DNA of 64,000 nucleotides from Streptomyces sp. SKN60 (GCF_026236535.1 NZ_JAHTMW010000009.1:186001-250000), one strand, 5' to 3'. Shown: positions 10,137-18,313, numbered from the stretch's first letter. Numbers and translations are program-made. Notes: generated from the letters alone by a model not told the origin.

Positions 10137-13100
10137 ATGACGCGAGCTGAGCAGCCAGACACCGACGCCGCACTCGTCGCCGATTCCCGGGAGCGTGCCG
10201 TACGGGCCCTCCTGCGCCACCAGCCCCTGCGGAGGCTGTGGAGCGCGCAGCTCGTCGGCGGCACGGGCGACGCGCTCGCCCTCCTCGTCCTGGTCCTGCT
10301 CGGCCTCCAGGCGTCCTTCGTCGGCGGCGCCCTCGGCGGCGGCGCCCGGGGCGCGGCCCTCGCCGTCGCCGCCGTGGTCGGCGCGCGGCTGCTCGCCGCC
10401 GTCGTCTTCGGCGCCGCCCTGCTCGGCCCGCTCACCGCGCTGACCGCGCCGAGCGGCCCGCTCGACCGCCGCTGGACCATGATCGGCGCCGACGGGGTGC
10501 GGATCGCGCTGCTGATCATCGCCCCGCTGTGGATCGACTGGACCCCGGACAACGCGCTGTGGTTCCTGCTCGGCACCGTCTTCGTGGCCGGCGCCGCCGA
10601 GCGCCTGTGGACGATCGCCAAGGACGGCGCGGCGCCCGCGCTGCTGCCCGACCCGCCGATCGAGGGCGCCGCGGTCCGGCCGCTGCCCGACCACCTGGGC
10701 GCGCTGCGCACGCTCAGCCTGCGCACCGGCTTCCTCGCCGTGCCCGCCGGCGCCGCGGTCCTGCTGCTCGCCACCCTCGTCGGCAACCTGCTCGGCAGCG
10801 GCATCGACTGGTTCTCGCAGCACCAGGCCGCGCTCGGCTCGTACGTCGCAGCCGGCCTGTTCACCGCGTCCGTGAACGTCCTCTCCTTCGTCGCGCTGCC
10901 CGGCGGCCACACCCCGCGGCCCCGCTCGCCCCTGGAGGGCCTGCGCCGGCCGACCTCCGGTGAGCCCGGCGCCGAGAAGCGCCCCGAGAAGGGCCGTACC
11001 GGCGCCCTCGGGCTGCTCGTCCTCGCCTGCGCCACCGTCGCCGCAGCGATCGCCGCCGCGGCCGCCGTCTCCGTGCTGCTCGCCTTCGACCTGGGCGGCG
11101 GGCCCGTCACCTTCGCCCTGCTGATCCTCGGGCTCAGCGGCGGCACCGCCGTCGGCATCCGCACCGCCGGATCCGTCCTCAGCGTGCTGTCCCGGCGCCG
11201 GCTGCTCGCCCTCGCGATCACCGTCACCGGCATCGCGCTGCTCGCCATGGGCCTGGTGCCCGACACCGCGACCGTGCTCGCGATCGCCGCGCTTGCCGGT
11301 TACGCCGCCGGAGTCGCCGCCGGTACCGGGCACGGCCTCGTGGACCAGGAGACCGAGGAGGCCCGCCGGCCCCGGGTCACCGAGCACCTGCAGGCCGTGG
11401 CCCGCGTCGGCATGGGCATCGGCGCGCTCGCCGCCCCGCTGCTCGCCGCCGCGATCGGCCCGCACCGGCTCGCCTCCGGCGACTTCGTCTTCGCCCACGG
11501 CGGCGCCGCCTTCACCCTGATGCTGACCGGAGCGCTGCTGCTGCCGGTCGCCGCGCTCGTCCTCGCCAAGACCGACGACCGCTCCGGCGTCCCGCTCCGC
11601 CGCGACCTGCGCGACGCGCTGCGCGGCGCCGACCCGGTCCAGGCGCCCTCGCCGACCGGCTTCTTCATCGCCCTGGAGGGCGGCGACGGCGCCGGCAAGT
11701 CCACCCAGGTCGAGGCGCTCGCCGAGTGGATCCGTGCCAAGGGCCACGAGGTCGTCGTCACCCGCGAGCCCGGGGCCACCCCGATCGGCAAGCGGCTCCG
11801 CATGATCCTGCTCGACGTCTCCAGCGCCGGCCTGTCCAACCGCGCCGAGGCGCTGCTGTACGCGGCCGACCGCGCCGAGCACGTCGACTCCCTGGTCCGG
11901 CCCGCCCTGGAGCGGGGCGCCGTGGTGATCTCCGACCGCTACATCGACTCGTCCGTCGCCTACCAGGGCGCCGGTCGCGACCTGTCCGCGACCGAGATCA
12001 GCCGCATCAACCGCTGGGCCACCGGCGGGCTCGTCCCGCACCTCACCGTGCTCCTCGACGTCTCCCCGGAGACCGCCCGCGAGCGCTTCACCGAGGCCCC
12101 CGACCGGCTGGAGTCCGAGCCGCCCGAGTTCCACGCGCGCGTGCGGGCCGGTTTCCTCGCCCTCGCCGCCGGCGACCCCGGCCGCTACCTCGTGGTCGAC
12201 GCCGGTCAGGAGCCCGCGGCCGTCACCACCGTCGTACGCCACCGGCTCGACCGGATGCTGCCGCTGTCCGCGGCCGAGGTGAAGGCCCAGGAGGAGGCCC
12301 GCCGCCAGGCCGAGGAGGAGGCCAGGCGGAAGGCCGAGGAAGAGGCCGCGCGCAAGGCCGAGGAGGAGCGCCTGGAGCGCGAGCGCCAGGAGCAGCTCGC
12401 CAAGCTGCGCGCCGAGGAGGAGGCCCGCCGCCAGGCCGAGGAGGAAGAGGCCCGCCGCCTTGAGGCCGAGCGCCAGGCGGAGGAGGCCCGGCAGCGCGCC
12501 GAGGAGGCCCGGATCGCGGCCGAGGAGGAGCGCAAGCGCCGCGCTGCCGAGGAGAAGGCCCGCCGCGAGGAGGAGGAACGCCTCCGTAAGCAGGCCGAGG
12601 AGGAGGCCCGGCTGCGGGCCGAGGCCGAGGAGCGCCGCAAGGAGAAGCAGCGCAAGGCCGAGGAGGCCCTGATCCGCGCCGAGGAGGCCCGCCGCCTGGC
12701 GGAGGCCGCCACGGCGAAGGCGGCGGAGGAGGCGGCCCGCAAGGCCGTCGAGGAAGCCGCCGCCGCGGAAGCTTCCCGGAAGGCCGTGGCGCAGGCCGAG
12801 GCCGCGCGGCTCGCGGCGGAGGCGCAGCGCAAGGCGGCGGAGGCGAAGGCCGCCGAGGCGAAGCGTCTGCAGGAGTCGGCGAATGAGGTCACGGTCGAGA
12901 CGCCGGTGGTGAAGCCGGAGGCGGCGCCGGGCGCGAAGCCGGCCGCGGCGCCGGCCGCGGACGAGGCGCCGACCGTCTCGCCGAACGAGGTCACCGTGCC
13001 CACCCCGATCGTGCGGCTCGACGAGGAGACCACGGTCATCCCGCGGATCCGGGAGACCCGGCAGACCCGGGATCCCCGCGAGGCCGCTCGTGAGACTGTT

Positions 13101-13385
13101 CGCGAGACTCCGGCGGCGGACGAGACCGCCGTGCTGCCGGCCGTGCAGGGCGACGAGCCGGCCGACCGGGTCCCGCAGGGCTTCTTCCGCGACGAGGCCG
13201 CCCGCGAAGCGGACGCGGGGTCGAACGACCGGACCCGCGAGCTGCCGCAGCTGGACGAGCAGGGCCGGCCGCGCCGCCGCTCCGACTGGGCGGAGGAGAC
13301 CCCGCTCGACGACCTGCCGACGCTCGCCGACGAACTGCTCGGCGGCTTCGGGGACGACGACGAGGAGCGCCGCCGCCGGCGCTGA
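10137..13385 (+). CDS. tmk: thymidylate kinase fused to an MFS-like membrane domain and a coiled coil
   Basis: A 1082-residue multidomain protein. Residues ~20–480 are hydrophobic and resemble a major-facilitator membrane domain. Residues ~508–705 are a complete dTMP kinase: P-loop FIALEGGDGAGKST, the DRY-type motif VVISDRYIDSSVAYQG, and a lid region. The kinase makes dTDP from dTMP with ATP. Residues ~710–917 are a highly charged Glu/Ala/Arg/Lys coiled coil, and the remainder is a low-complexity Pro/Glu/Thr tail. A bacterial Tmk is normally about 210 residues, so three quarters of this protein is extra. Tmk proteins of this long type occur in Streptomyces; the role of the extra domains is not known. 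It is followed by holB. Confidence 0.9.
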   Translation: MTRAEQPDTDAALVADSRERAVRALLRHQPLRRLWSAQLVGGTGDALALLVLVLLGLQASFVGGALGGGARGAALAVAAVVGARLLAAVVFGAALLGPLTALTAPSGPLDRRWTMIGADGVRIALLIIAPLWIDWTPDNALWFLLGTVFVAGAAERLWTIAKDGAAPALLPDPPIEGAAVRPLPDHLGALRTLSLRTGFLAVPAGAAVLLLATLVGNLLGSGIDWFSQHQAALGSYVAAGLFTASVNVLSFVALPGGHTPRPRSPLEGLRRPTSGEPGAEKRPEKGRTGALGLLVLACATVAAAIAAAAAVSVLLAFDLGGGPVTFALLILGLSGGTAVGIRTAGSVLSVLSRRRLLALAITVTGIALLAMGLVPDTATVLAIAALAGYAAGVAAGTGHGLVDQETEEARRPRVTEHLQAVARVGMGIGALAAPLLAAAIGPHRLASGDFVFAHGGAAFTLMLTGALLLPVAALVLAKTDDRSGVPLRRDLRDALRGADPVQAPSPTGFFIALEGGDGAGKSTQVEALAEWIRAKGHEVVVTREPGATPIGKRLRMILLDVSSAGLSNRAEALLYAADRAEHVDSLVRPALERGAVVISDRYIDSSVAYQGAGRDLSATEISRINRWATGGLVPHLTVLLDVSPETARERFTEAPDRLESEPPEFHARVRAGFLALAAGDPGRYLVVDAGQEPAAVTTVVRHRLDRMLPLSAAEVKAQEEARRQAEEEARRKAEEEAARKAEEERLERERQEQLAKLRAEEEARRQAEEEEARRLEAERQAEEARQRAEEARIAAEEERKRRAAEEKARREEEERLRKQAEEEARLRAEAEERRKEKQRKAEEALIRAEEARRLAEAATAKAAEEAARKAVEEAAAAEASRKAVAQAEAARLAAEAQRKAAEAKAAEAKRLQESANEVTVETPVVKPEAAPGAKPAAAPAADEAPTVSPNEVTVPTPIVRLDEETTVIPRIRETRQTRDPREAARETVRETPAADETAVLPAVQGDEPADRVPQGFFRDEAAREADAGSNDRTRELPQLDEQGRPRRRSDWAEETPLDDLPTLADELLGGFGDDDEERRRRR

Positions 13386-13459
13386 CGGCCGGGGTGTCAG
13401 TCCGGTGCCCCACAATGGAACGCGTACGTGCAGCGCGTACCTGAGGAGGGGCATCGGGC

Positions 13460-14662
13460 ATGGCCGTATGGGACGACCTCGTGGGGCAGCCGCGGGTCGA
13501 GGAGCAGCTGGCCGCCGCCGCGCGCGACGCCGACGCGCTCGTGACCGCGCACGCCGCCGGCGAGCCCGCTCCCGACGCGTCCAAGATGACCCACGCCTGG
13601 CTGTTCACCGGGCCCCCCGGGGCCGGCCGGGACACCGCGGCGCGGGCGTTCGCGGCGGCGCTGCAGTGCGTGAGCCCGGACCGGGCGCTCGGAGGGGCAC
13701 CGGGCTGCGGCTTCTGCGACGGCTGCCACACGGCGCTCGTCGGTACGCACGCGGACGTGGAGGTGGTCCGCACCGACCTGCTCTCCATCGGCGTGAAGGA
13801 GACCCGCGACCTGGTCCGGCGGGCCCAGCTGTCCCCGGCCGGCGGGCGCTGGCAGGTCATCGTCCTGGAGGACGCCGACCGGCTCACCGAGGGCGCGGCC
13901 AATGTGCTCCTGAAGGCCGTGGAGGAGCCCGCGCCGCGCACCGTGTGGCTGCTGTGCGCGCCGTCCCTGGAGGACGTGCTGCCGACCATCCGGTCCCGCT
14001 GCCGGCATCTGTCGCTGACCACTCCTTCGGTGGACGCCGTCGCCGATCTGCTGATCCGCCGGGACGGCATCGAGCCGGAGCGGGCGCACGCCGCGGCCCG
14101 CGCCACCCAGGGACACATCGACCGCGCGCGGCGGCTCGCCACCGACGAGCGGGCGCGGGCCCGCCGTGCCGTGGTGCTGAAGCTGCCGCTGCGGGTCGGT
14201 GACGTCGGCGGTGGCCTGCGGGCCGCCCAGGAGCTGATCGACGCGGCGGCCGAGGACGCCAAGCAGGTCGCCGAGGAGGTCGACGTCAAGGAGACCGAGG
14301 AGCTGAAGGCCGCGCTCGGCGCCGCCCAGGGCGGCCGGATGCCGCGCGGCACGGCCGGGGCGATGAAGGAGCTGGAGGAGCGCCAGAAGCGCCGCCGCAC
14401 CCGCACCCAGCGCGACAGCCTCGACCTCGCGCTCTCCGACCTGACCGGCTTCTACCGCGACGTGCTCGCCCTGCAGCTGCGCGCGGCGACGGCCCTGGCC
14501 AACGAGGACGTACGGGACTCCCTGGAGCAGATCGCCCGCGACACGCCTCCCGAGCGCACCCTGCGCCGGATCGAGGCGGTCCTCGCCTGCCGCGAGGCGC
14601 TCGACCGGAACGTGGCGCCGCTGCTCGCGGTGGAGGCGATGACGATGGCGTTGCGGGACTGA
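13460..14662 (+). CDS. holB: DNA polymerase III subunit delta'
   Basis: A 400-residue clamp-loader subunit. The N-terminal AAA+ fold contains TGPPGAGRDTAARAF, where the Walker A lysine is Arg57, so it should not hydrolyse ATP. Four cysteines (Cys70, Cys83, Cys86, Cys89; CGFCDGC) form the zinc module, and IRSRCRHLSL carries the SRC arginine-finger motif. Delta' acts as the stator of the clamp loader and supplies the arginine finger to the gamma/tau ATPase. GAGGAGGGGC is the ribosome site. It lies directly after tmk, the usual actinobacterial order. The C-terminal third is charged and helical. Confidence 0.93.
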   Translation: MAVWDDLVGQPRVEEQLAAAARDADALVTAHAAGEPAPDASKMTHAWLFTGPPGAGRDTAARAFAAALQCVSPDRALGGAPGCGFCDGCHTALVGTHADVEVVRTDLLSIGVKETRDLVRRAQLSPAGGRWQVIVLEDADRLTEGAANVLLKAVEEPAPRTVWLLCAPSLEDVLPTIRSRCRHLSLTTPSVDAVADLLIRRDGIEPERAHAAARATQGHIDRARRLATDERARARRAVVLKLPLRVGDVGGGLRAAQELIDAAAEDAKQVAEEVDVKETEELKAALGAAQGGRMPRGTAGAMKELEERQKRRRTRTQRDSLDLALSDLTGFYRDVLALQLRAATALANEDVRDSLEQIARDTPPERTLRRIEAVLACREALDRNVAPLLAVEAMTMALRD

Positions 14663-14712
14663 CCGTCCACAGGTTCCCCGGGAGGTCGTCCACAGGGACG
14701 GAGTTGTCCACA
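14663..14712 (+). promoter_or_regulatory. cluster of three DnaA-box-like sites
   Basis: CCGTCCACA (14663–14671), TCGTCCACA (14686–14694) and TTGTCCACA (14704–14712) lie in the same orientation, 23 and 18 bp apart start to start. TTGTCCACA is the Streptomyces DnaA-box consensus. The cluster begins directly at the holB stop and ends just upstream of the next promoter. Binding is inferred, not shown. Confidence 0.6.
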
Positions 14713-14745
14713 GGGCCGATTGGACACGTTCCGTACCTGCCCCGA

Positions 14746-14751
14746 TACGCT
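14746..14751 (+). promoter_or_regulatory. leaderless -10 element of the TAP-like hydrolase
   Basis: TACGCT ends 6 bases before the ATG at 14758, with no ribosome site. TTGGAC at 14720–14725 is a possible -35 with a long 20-bp spacer. The DnaA-box cluster lies just upstream. Confidence 0.5.
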
Positions 14752-14757
14752 CCGGGA

Positions 14758-16323
14758 ATGGATTCCAGGCGTCTGCTCCGCATCTCCGCCACGGCCCTCA
14801 CGGCCGCCGGGCTCATCCTCTCCGGCTGCTCGACGAGCGGCAGTGACGCGGCCGCGCCGTCGTCCTCCGCCTCTGCTTCCGGGTCCCGGTCCGCGTCCAC
14901 GTCCGCCTCCTCGGCCGGGCTGCGGGCGTACTACGGCCAGAAGGTGACCTGGCGGGACTGCGGCGTGCCGGGCTTCCAGTGCGGCACCGTGCACGTCCCG
15001 CTGGACTACGCGAAGCCGGCCGGCGCGCGGGTCGACCTGGCGATCTCGCGGGTGAAGGCGACCGGCCCCGGCAAACGCCTCGGCTCGCTCCTGGTGAACC
15101 CGGGCGGGCCCGGCGGCTCGGCCGTCGGCTACCTCCAGGGGTACGCGGGCATCGGCTATCCGGCCCCGGTCCGCGCGCGGTACGACATCGTGGGCGTCGA
15201 CCCGCGCGGGGTGGCCCGCAGCGAGCCGGTGGAGTGCCTGACCGGGCCGCAGATGGACGCGTACACGCAGGTGGACGTCACCCCGGACAGCGCCGCCGAG
15301 CAGAACGCGCTCGCCGGCTCGTACAAGGACTTCGCGGCGGCCTGCGAGAAGCGCTCGGGCAAGGTCCTCCCGCATGTCTCCACCGTGGAGGCGGCCCGCG
15401 ACATGGACATCGTCCGGGCGGTCCTGGGCGACGAGAAGCTGACGTACGTGGGCGCCTCGTACGGCACCTTCCTGGGCGCCACGTACGCGGAGCTGTTCCC
15501 CGACCGGACCGGGCGGCTTGTCCTGGACGGGGCGATGGACCCGTCACTGACCGCCGAGCAGCTCAACCGGGAGCAGACCGCCGGCTTCGAGACCGCGATC
15601 AACGCGTTCGCCGCGGACTGCGTGAAGCAGACCGACTGCCCGCTCGGCACCGCGTCCGCCCCGGCCGCCCTCGACGCCCTGAAGCGCTTCTTCCGCGAGG
15701 TCGACGCCAAGCCCGTCCCGACGGGCGAGAGCCGCGAGCTCGGCGAGTCCCTGGCCACCACCGGGGTGATCGCCGCGATGTACGACGAGTCCGCCTGGCC
15801 GCAGCTGCGCGAGGCGCTGACCCGGGCGATGGGCGGCGAGGGCTCGGCGCTGCTCGCACTGGCCGACTCGTACTACGAGCGGGAGGCGGACGGCTCGTAC
15901 GCCAACCTGATGGACGCGAACGCCGCCGTGAACTGCCTCGACCTCCCGCCCGCCTTCCCCGCCGGCCCCACGGACGTCGAGAAGGCGGTCCCGTCCTTCG
16001 AGCAGGCCTCCTCCGTCTTCGGCCGCAACCTCGCCTGGGCCGCCCTGAACTGCACCTACTGGCCCGCCCGCGCCACCGGCAGCCCCCACCGCATCACCGC
16101 CGAGGGCGCCGCCCCGATCGTCGTCGTCGGCACCACTCGCGACCCCGCCACCCCCTACAAGTGGGCCCGCTCCCTCGCCGCCCAGCTCTCCTCCGGCACC
16201 CTCCTCACCTACGAGGGCGACGGCCACACCGCCTACGGCCGCGGCAGCGACTGCATCGACACCGCGATCAACACCTACCTCCTCGAAGGCACCCCTCCCC
16301 AGAACGGAAAGCGCTGCTCGTAG
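14758..16323 (+). CDS. lipid-anchored alpha/beta hydrolase, tripeptidyl aminopeptidase (TAP)-like
   Basis: A 521-residue exported enzyme with lipobox LSGC about 22 residues in and a Ser/Ala-rich linker. The fold shows the oxyanion loop NPGGPGGSA, the nucleophile elbow GASYGTFLG, and a C-terminal TAP-like domain with VVGTTRDPATPY and the catalytic histidine in DGHTAYG, followed by a conserved cysteine (SDCID). Family members release tripeptides or short peptides from the N-terminus of extracellular proteins. The ATG is preferred over an in-frame TTG at 14704 because it begins the signal peptide and follows a leaderless -10. The substrate cannot be told from sequence. Confidence 0.87.
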   Translation: MDSRRLLRISATALTAAGLILSGCSTSGSDAAAPSSSASASGSRSASTSASSAGLRAYYGQKVTWRDCGVPGFQCGTVHVPLDYAKPAGARVDLAISRVKATGPGKRLGSLLVNPGGPGGSAVGYLQGYAGIGYPAPVRARYDIVGVDPRGVARSEPVECLTGPQMDAYTQVDVTPDSAAEQNALAGSYKDFAAACEKRSGKVLPHVSTVEAARDMDIVRAVLGDEKLTYVGASYGTFLGATYAELFPDRTGRLVLDGAMDPSLTAEQLNREQTAGFETAINAFAADCVKQTDCPLGTASAPAALDALKRFFREVDAKPVPTGESRELGESLATTGVIAAMYDESAWPQLREALTRAMGGEGSALLALADSYYEREADGSYANLMDANAAVNCLDLPPAFPAGPTDVEKAVPSFEQASSVFGRNLAWAALNCTYWPARATGSPHRITAEGAAPIVVVGTTRDPATPYKWARSLAAQLSSGTLLTYEGDGHTAYGRGSDCIDTAINTYLLEGTPPQNGKRCS

Positions 16324-16337
16324 CCCCTCCCGGCACC

Positions 16338-16358
16338 GCTCCGACCCGTGGTCGGAGC
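16338..16358 (+). terminator. hairpin after the hydrolase gene
   Basis: GCTCCGAC at 16338–16345 pairs with GTCGGAGC at 16351–16358 over a 5-base loop, 15 bases after the stop. There is no T run. Confidence 0.45.
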
Positions 16359-16419
16359 ACCCCCGGAAACTGTGTAGACTTGGCGACGCTGCTGCACCCA
16401 CCATGGGACCGCACGGCAT

Positions 16420-16493
16420 GCCGCCTTAGCTCAGTTGGCCAGAGCAACGCACTCGTAATGCGTAGGTCTCGGGTTCGAATCCCGAAGGCGGCT
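16420..16493 (+). tRNA. tRNA-Thr (anticodon CGT)
   Basis: A complete 74-nt cloverleaf. The acceptor stem GCCGCCT/AGGCGGC has a T discriminator, the D-arm is TAGCTCAGTTGG, and the anticodon stem ACGCA/TGCGT encloses loop CTCGTAA with anticodon CGT at 16454–16456. The T-arm contains GGGTTCGAATCCC. CCA is not encoded. TAGACT at 16375–16380 is a possible -10. tRNA genes like this are common integration sites; a gene remnant lies ~110 bp downstream. Confidence 0.97.
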
Positions 16494-16499
16494 CAGAGG

Positions 16500-16534
16500 A
16501 AGGCCAGGTCAGACACCGTCTGACCTGGCCTTTT
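16500..16534 (+). terminator. terminator of tRNA-Thr
   Basis: AAGGCCAGGTCAGAC at 16500–16514 pairs perfectly with 16518–16532 over a 3-base loop, ending in TTTT. It starts 7 bases after the tRNA. Confidence 0.9.
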
Positions 16535-16604
16535 CTGTTGTCCGAGGCATGGCGCGTCTCACGGCCGGACTGCCGCGACTTTGCTTGCGTGAGCGGAGCG
16601 GCCG

Positions 16605-16721
16605 TCAGCCCTTCTTCGCGGCCTTCTTCCGCTTGGCCCTCGCCTTCGCGGCCTTCTTCGCTTCCTCGGCGGCCTGGCGGACCTGCGCTTCTTGCTCGGC
16701 CTTGCGCTGGAGGGGGACCAG
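16605..16721 (-). pseudogene. C-terminal remnant of a lysine/alanine-rich protein
   Basis: On the minus strand an open frame of 38 codons ends at a TGA and encodes a strongly basic helical tail (RQAAEEAKKAAKA, then KRKKAAKKG). It is closed upstream by a TAG and has no start codon, so it looks like the 3' end of a truncated gene. The parent cannot be named; a DNA-binding or integrase tail next to a tRNA would fit but is speculation. The rest of 16536–16920 holds no gene I can recognise. Confidence 0.35.
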
Positions 16722-16920
16722 CTATCTCCGGACGCCTCCGCCGTGATCTGCAACCGGGACAGCTCGCACCCACGCCCGACCGGTGTCCGCTCCGACAGCG
16801 AACGGCTCACCACCGAAGGTAGGAACCCGAGGCGGCCGACGGCACACCAGACCCCAGCGAACCACCCCAACAAGTCACCCGAGCAAGACAAGCACCCAAT
16901 TCCGACGGAGCGGAGAGGGC

Positions 16921-17667
16921 TCAGAACTCCTTCTCGAGGTAGAGGGCGCGCAGCCGCCGCGCCAGGTCCTCCGGGTCGGCGCCGGTGGAGGCGATGTAGC
17001 CGGAGACCGAGCCGTAGTCCCGCGCGAGCTCGGCCAGGAACAGCTCCATGGCCCGAGCAGGGGCGCGGAACGCACCGGTCCCGGGCGGCAGCGGCTTTCC
17101 TCCTGCGGCCTCCCACTCGGCGAGCAGGACGGGGCGTACGACCTCCGTCAAGGCGTAGTCCGCGACGATGTCGGCCTCGGCGACCCCGAGCAGGTGGAGG
17201 ATCAGGGCGGTGATGATCCCGGTCCGGTCCTTGCCGCCCTTGCAGTGGTACAGCACGGGCGCTGACTGCGGGTCCGCCACCAGTTCGAGTACGGCGCGGA
17301 TCTCCTCCCGTCCGTCCTCGGCGGTCTCGACGTAGCGGTCCGCGAAGAACCGTGCGACGTCCTTGAACGACTGGTGGTACTGGTCGTAGGGGCGGTGCTC
17401 GATGCTCAGGTGGTGCCAGGCGGGCGCGGTGTCGAGCGGCGCCCGGCCCTGCTGGTCGATCTCCCAGCCGTGCCGCAGGTCGATCACGGTGCGCACGCCG
17501 AGCTTCGCGTAGCGCTCCCGGTCCTCCGCCGCGTGCGCGCCTGCCAGTTTGTGGAGGCTGTCGGACCGGTAGACGAGCGCGGGGCGTATCGTCCGCCCGT
17601 CCGTGGTGACCAGACCGCCCAGGTCGCGGACGTTGCGTAGGTGGGTGAAGCTGATGATCCGTTCCAT
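16921..17667 (-). CDS. tyrosine-protein phosphatase (dual-specificity-like)
   Basis: A 248-residue protein with P-loop HCKGGKDRTG (Cys142 nucleophile, Arg148), the CX5R signature, and the N-terminal NVRDLGGL motif typical of the bacterial Y_phosphatase3 family that includes MptpB-like enzymes. It removes phosphate from phosphotyrosine or possibly phosphoinositides. No signal peptide is seen, so it is cytosolic as read. The ATG follows TAGGGT (minus strand) by 6 bases with no ribosome site. It is divergent from the isochorismatase-like gene, with only 70 bp between the start codons. Confidence 0.85.
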   Translation of the reverse strand: MERIISFTHLRNVRDLGGLVTTDGRTIRPALVYRSDSLHKLAGAHAAEDRERYAKLGVRTVIDLRHGWEIDQQGRAPLDTAPAWHHLSIEHRPYDQYHQSFKDVARFFADRYVETAEDGREEIRAVLELVADPQSAPVLYHCKGGKDRTGIITALILHLLGVAEADIVADYALTEVVRPVLLAEWEAAGGKPLPPGTGAFRAPARAMELFLAELARDYGSVSGYIASTGADPEDLARRLRALYLEKEF

Positions 17668-17673
17668 GGGTAC

Positions 17674-17679
17674 ACCCTA
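17674..17679 (-). promoter_or_regulatory. leaderless -10 element of the tyrosine phosphatase gene
   Basis: Read on the minus strand, TAGGGT ends 6 bases before the ATG. It lies in the 70-bp divergent spacer opposite the CAGGGT element of the neighbouring gene. Confidence 0.55.
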
Positions 17680-17724
17680 CGAACATCGACCGGGCGGGTG
17701 AGGCGGTACGTCCGGAGGATGTGA

Positions 17725-17730
17725 CAGGGT
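17725..17730 (+). promoter_or_regulatory. leaderless -10 element of the isochorismatase-like gene
   Basis: CAGGGT ends 7 bases before the ATG at 17738, with no ribosome site. It shares five of six bases with the divergent TAGGGT. Confidence 0.5.
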
Positions 17731-17737
17731 AACGGCC

Positions 17738-18313
17738 ATGCAGCCGAGCCTTCTTGACGCACTGCCAGCACTCGTCGTGATCGATCTGCAGAAGGGGATC
17801 GTCGAAGGGCCCAAAGCGCACCCGGTGGAGGGCGTCGTCGCGAACGCAGTCGCCCTGGTCGAGTCCTTCCGTTCCCTGGGCCTGCCCGTCGTGCTCGTCA
17901 ACGTCGCCGCGATGGCCCCGGGGCGCACCGACTTCGACTACGGCGGCGACGAGGGGGACGATGACGACACGCAGGACTGGCTCGAGCTCCTGCCCGAGCT
18001 CGATGTCCGGCCGAGTGATCTGCGGGTGACCAAGACCAACTGGGGCGCCTTCACCAACTCCACCCTGCACGCGCAGCTCCAGGAGCGGGGTGTCACGCAG
18101 GTCGTGCTCGCCGGCATCAACACACAGATCGGCGTCGAGACCACGGCCCGCACGGCCTACGAGCTCGGCTACAACGTCCTGCTCGCGACCGACGCGATGA
18201 CCAGCTTCGACGCGACCGCCCACGACCACAGCGTCACCCACATCTTCCCGCGCATGGGGCAGAACACCACGACGGCGGACCTTCTCGCCCTGCTCGCCAC
18301 CCGCCCTGCCTGA
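17738..18313 (+). CDS. isochorismatase-family hydrolase lacking the catalytic cysteine
   Basis: A 191-residue cysteine-hydrolase-fold protein. Asp16 (VVIDLQ) and Lys99 (VTKTNWGAF) are in place, but the segment that normally carries the nucleophile reads AGINTQIGVETTAR, with Gly132 where amidohydrolases have Cys. True isochorismatases (EntB, PhzD) also lack this Cys and cleave a vinyl ether by acid catalysis, so a hydrolytic role on an isochorismate-like substrate is possible; a non-enzymatic role is also possible. It lies 200 bp from the peptide cluster but on the opposite strand, so a link is unproven. Confidence 0.75.
   Translation: MQPSLLDALPALVVIDLQKGIVEGPKAHPVEGVVANAVALVESFRSLGLPVVLVNVAAMAPGRTDFDYGGDEGDDDDTQDWLELLPELDVRPSDLRVTKTNWGAFTNSTLHAQLQERGVTQVVLAGINTQIGVETTARTAYELGYNVLLATDAMTSFDATAHDHSVTHIFPRMGQNTTTADLLALLATRPA

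Noticed and set aside
7037..11266. A 1409-codon open frame on the minus strand opposite topA and tmk
   Set aside because: It is an antisense shadow caused by high third-position GC; it has a composition unlike a real protein and no recognisable domain, while both plus-strand genes are certain.
12260..12890. Low-complexity GAGGAGGCC repeats as a satellite or CRISPR-like array
   Set aside because: They are in frame and encode the Glu/Ala/Arg coiled coil of Tmk; there are no spacers and no cas genes.
16605..16721. A possible histone-like or HU-type tail
   Set aside because: The basic tail resembles many Lys/Ala-rich proteins; with no upstream domain left, naming a family would be a guess.
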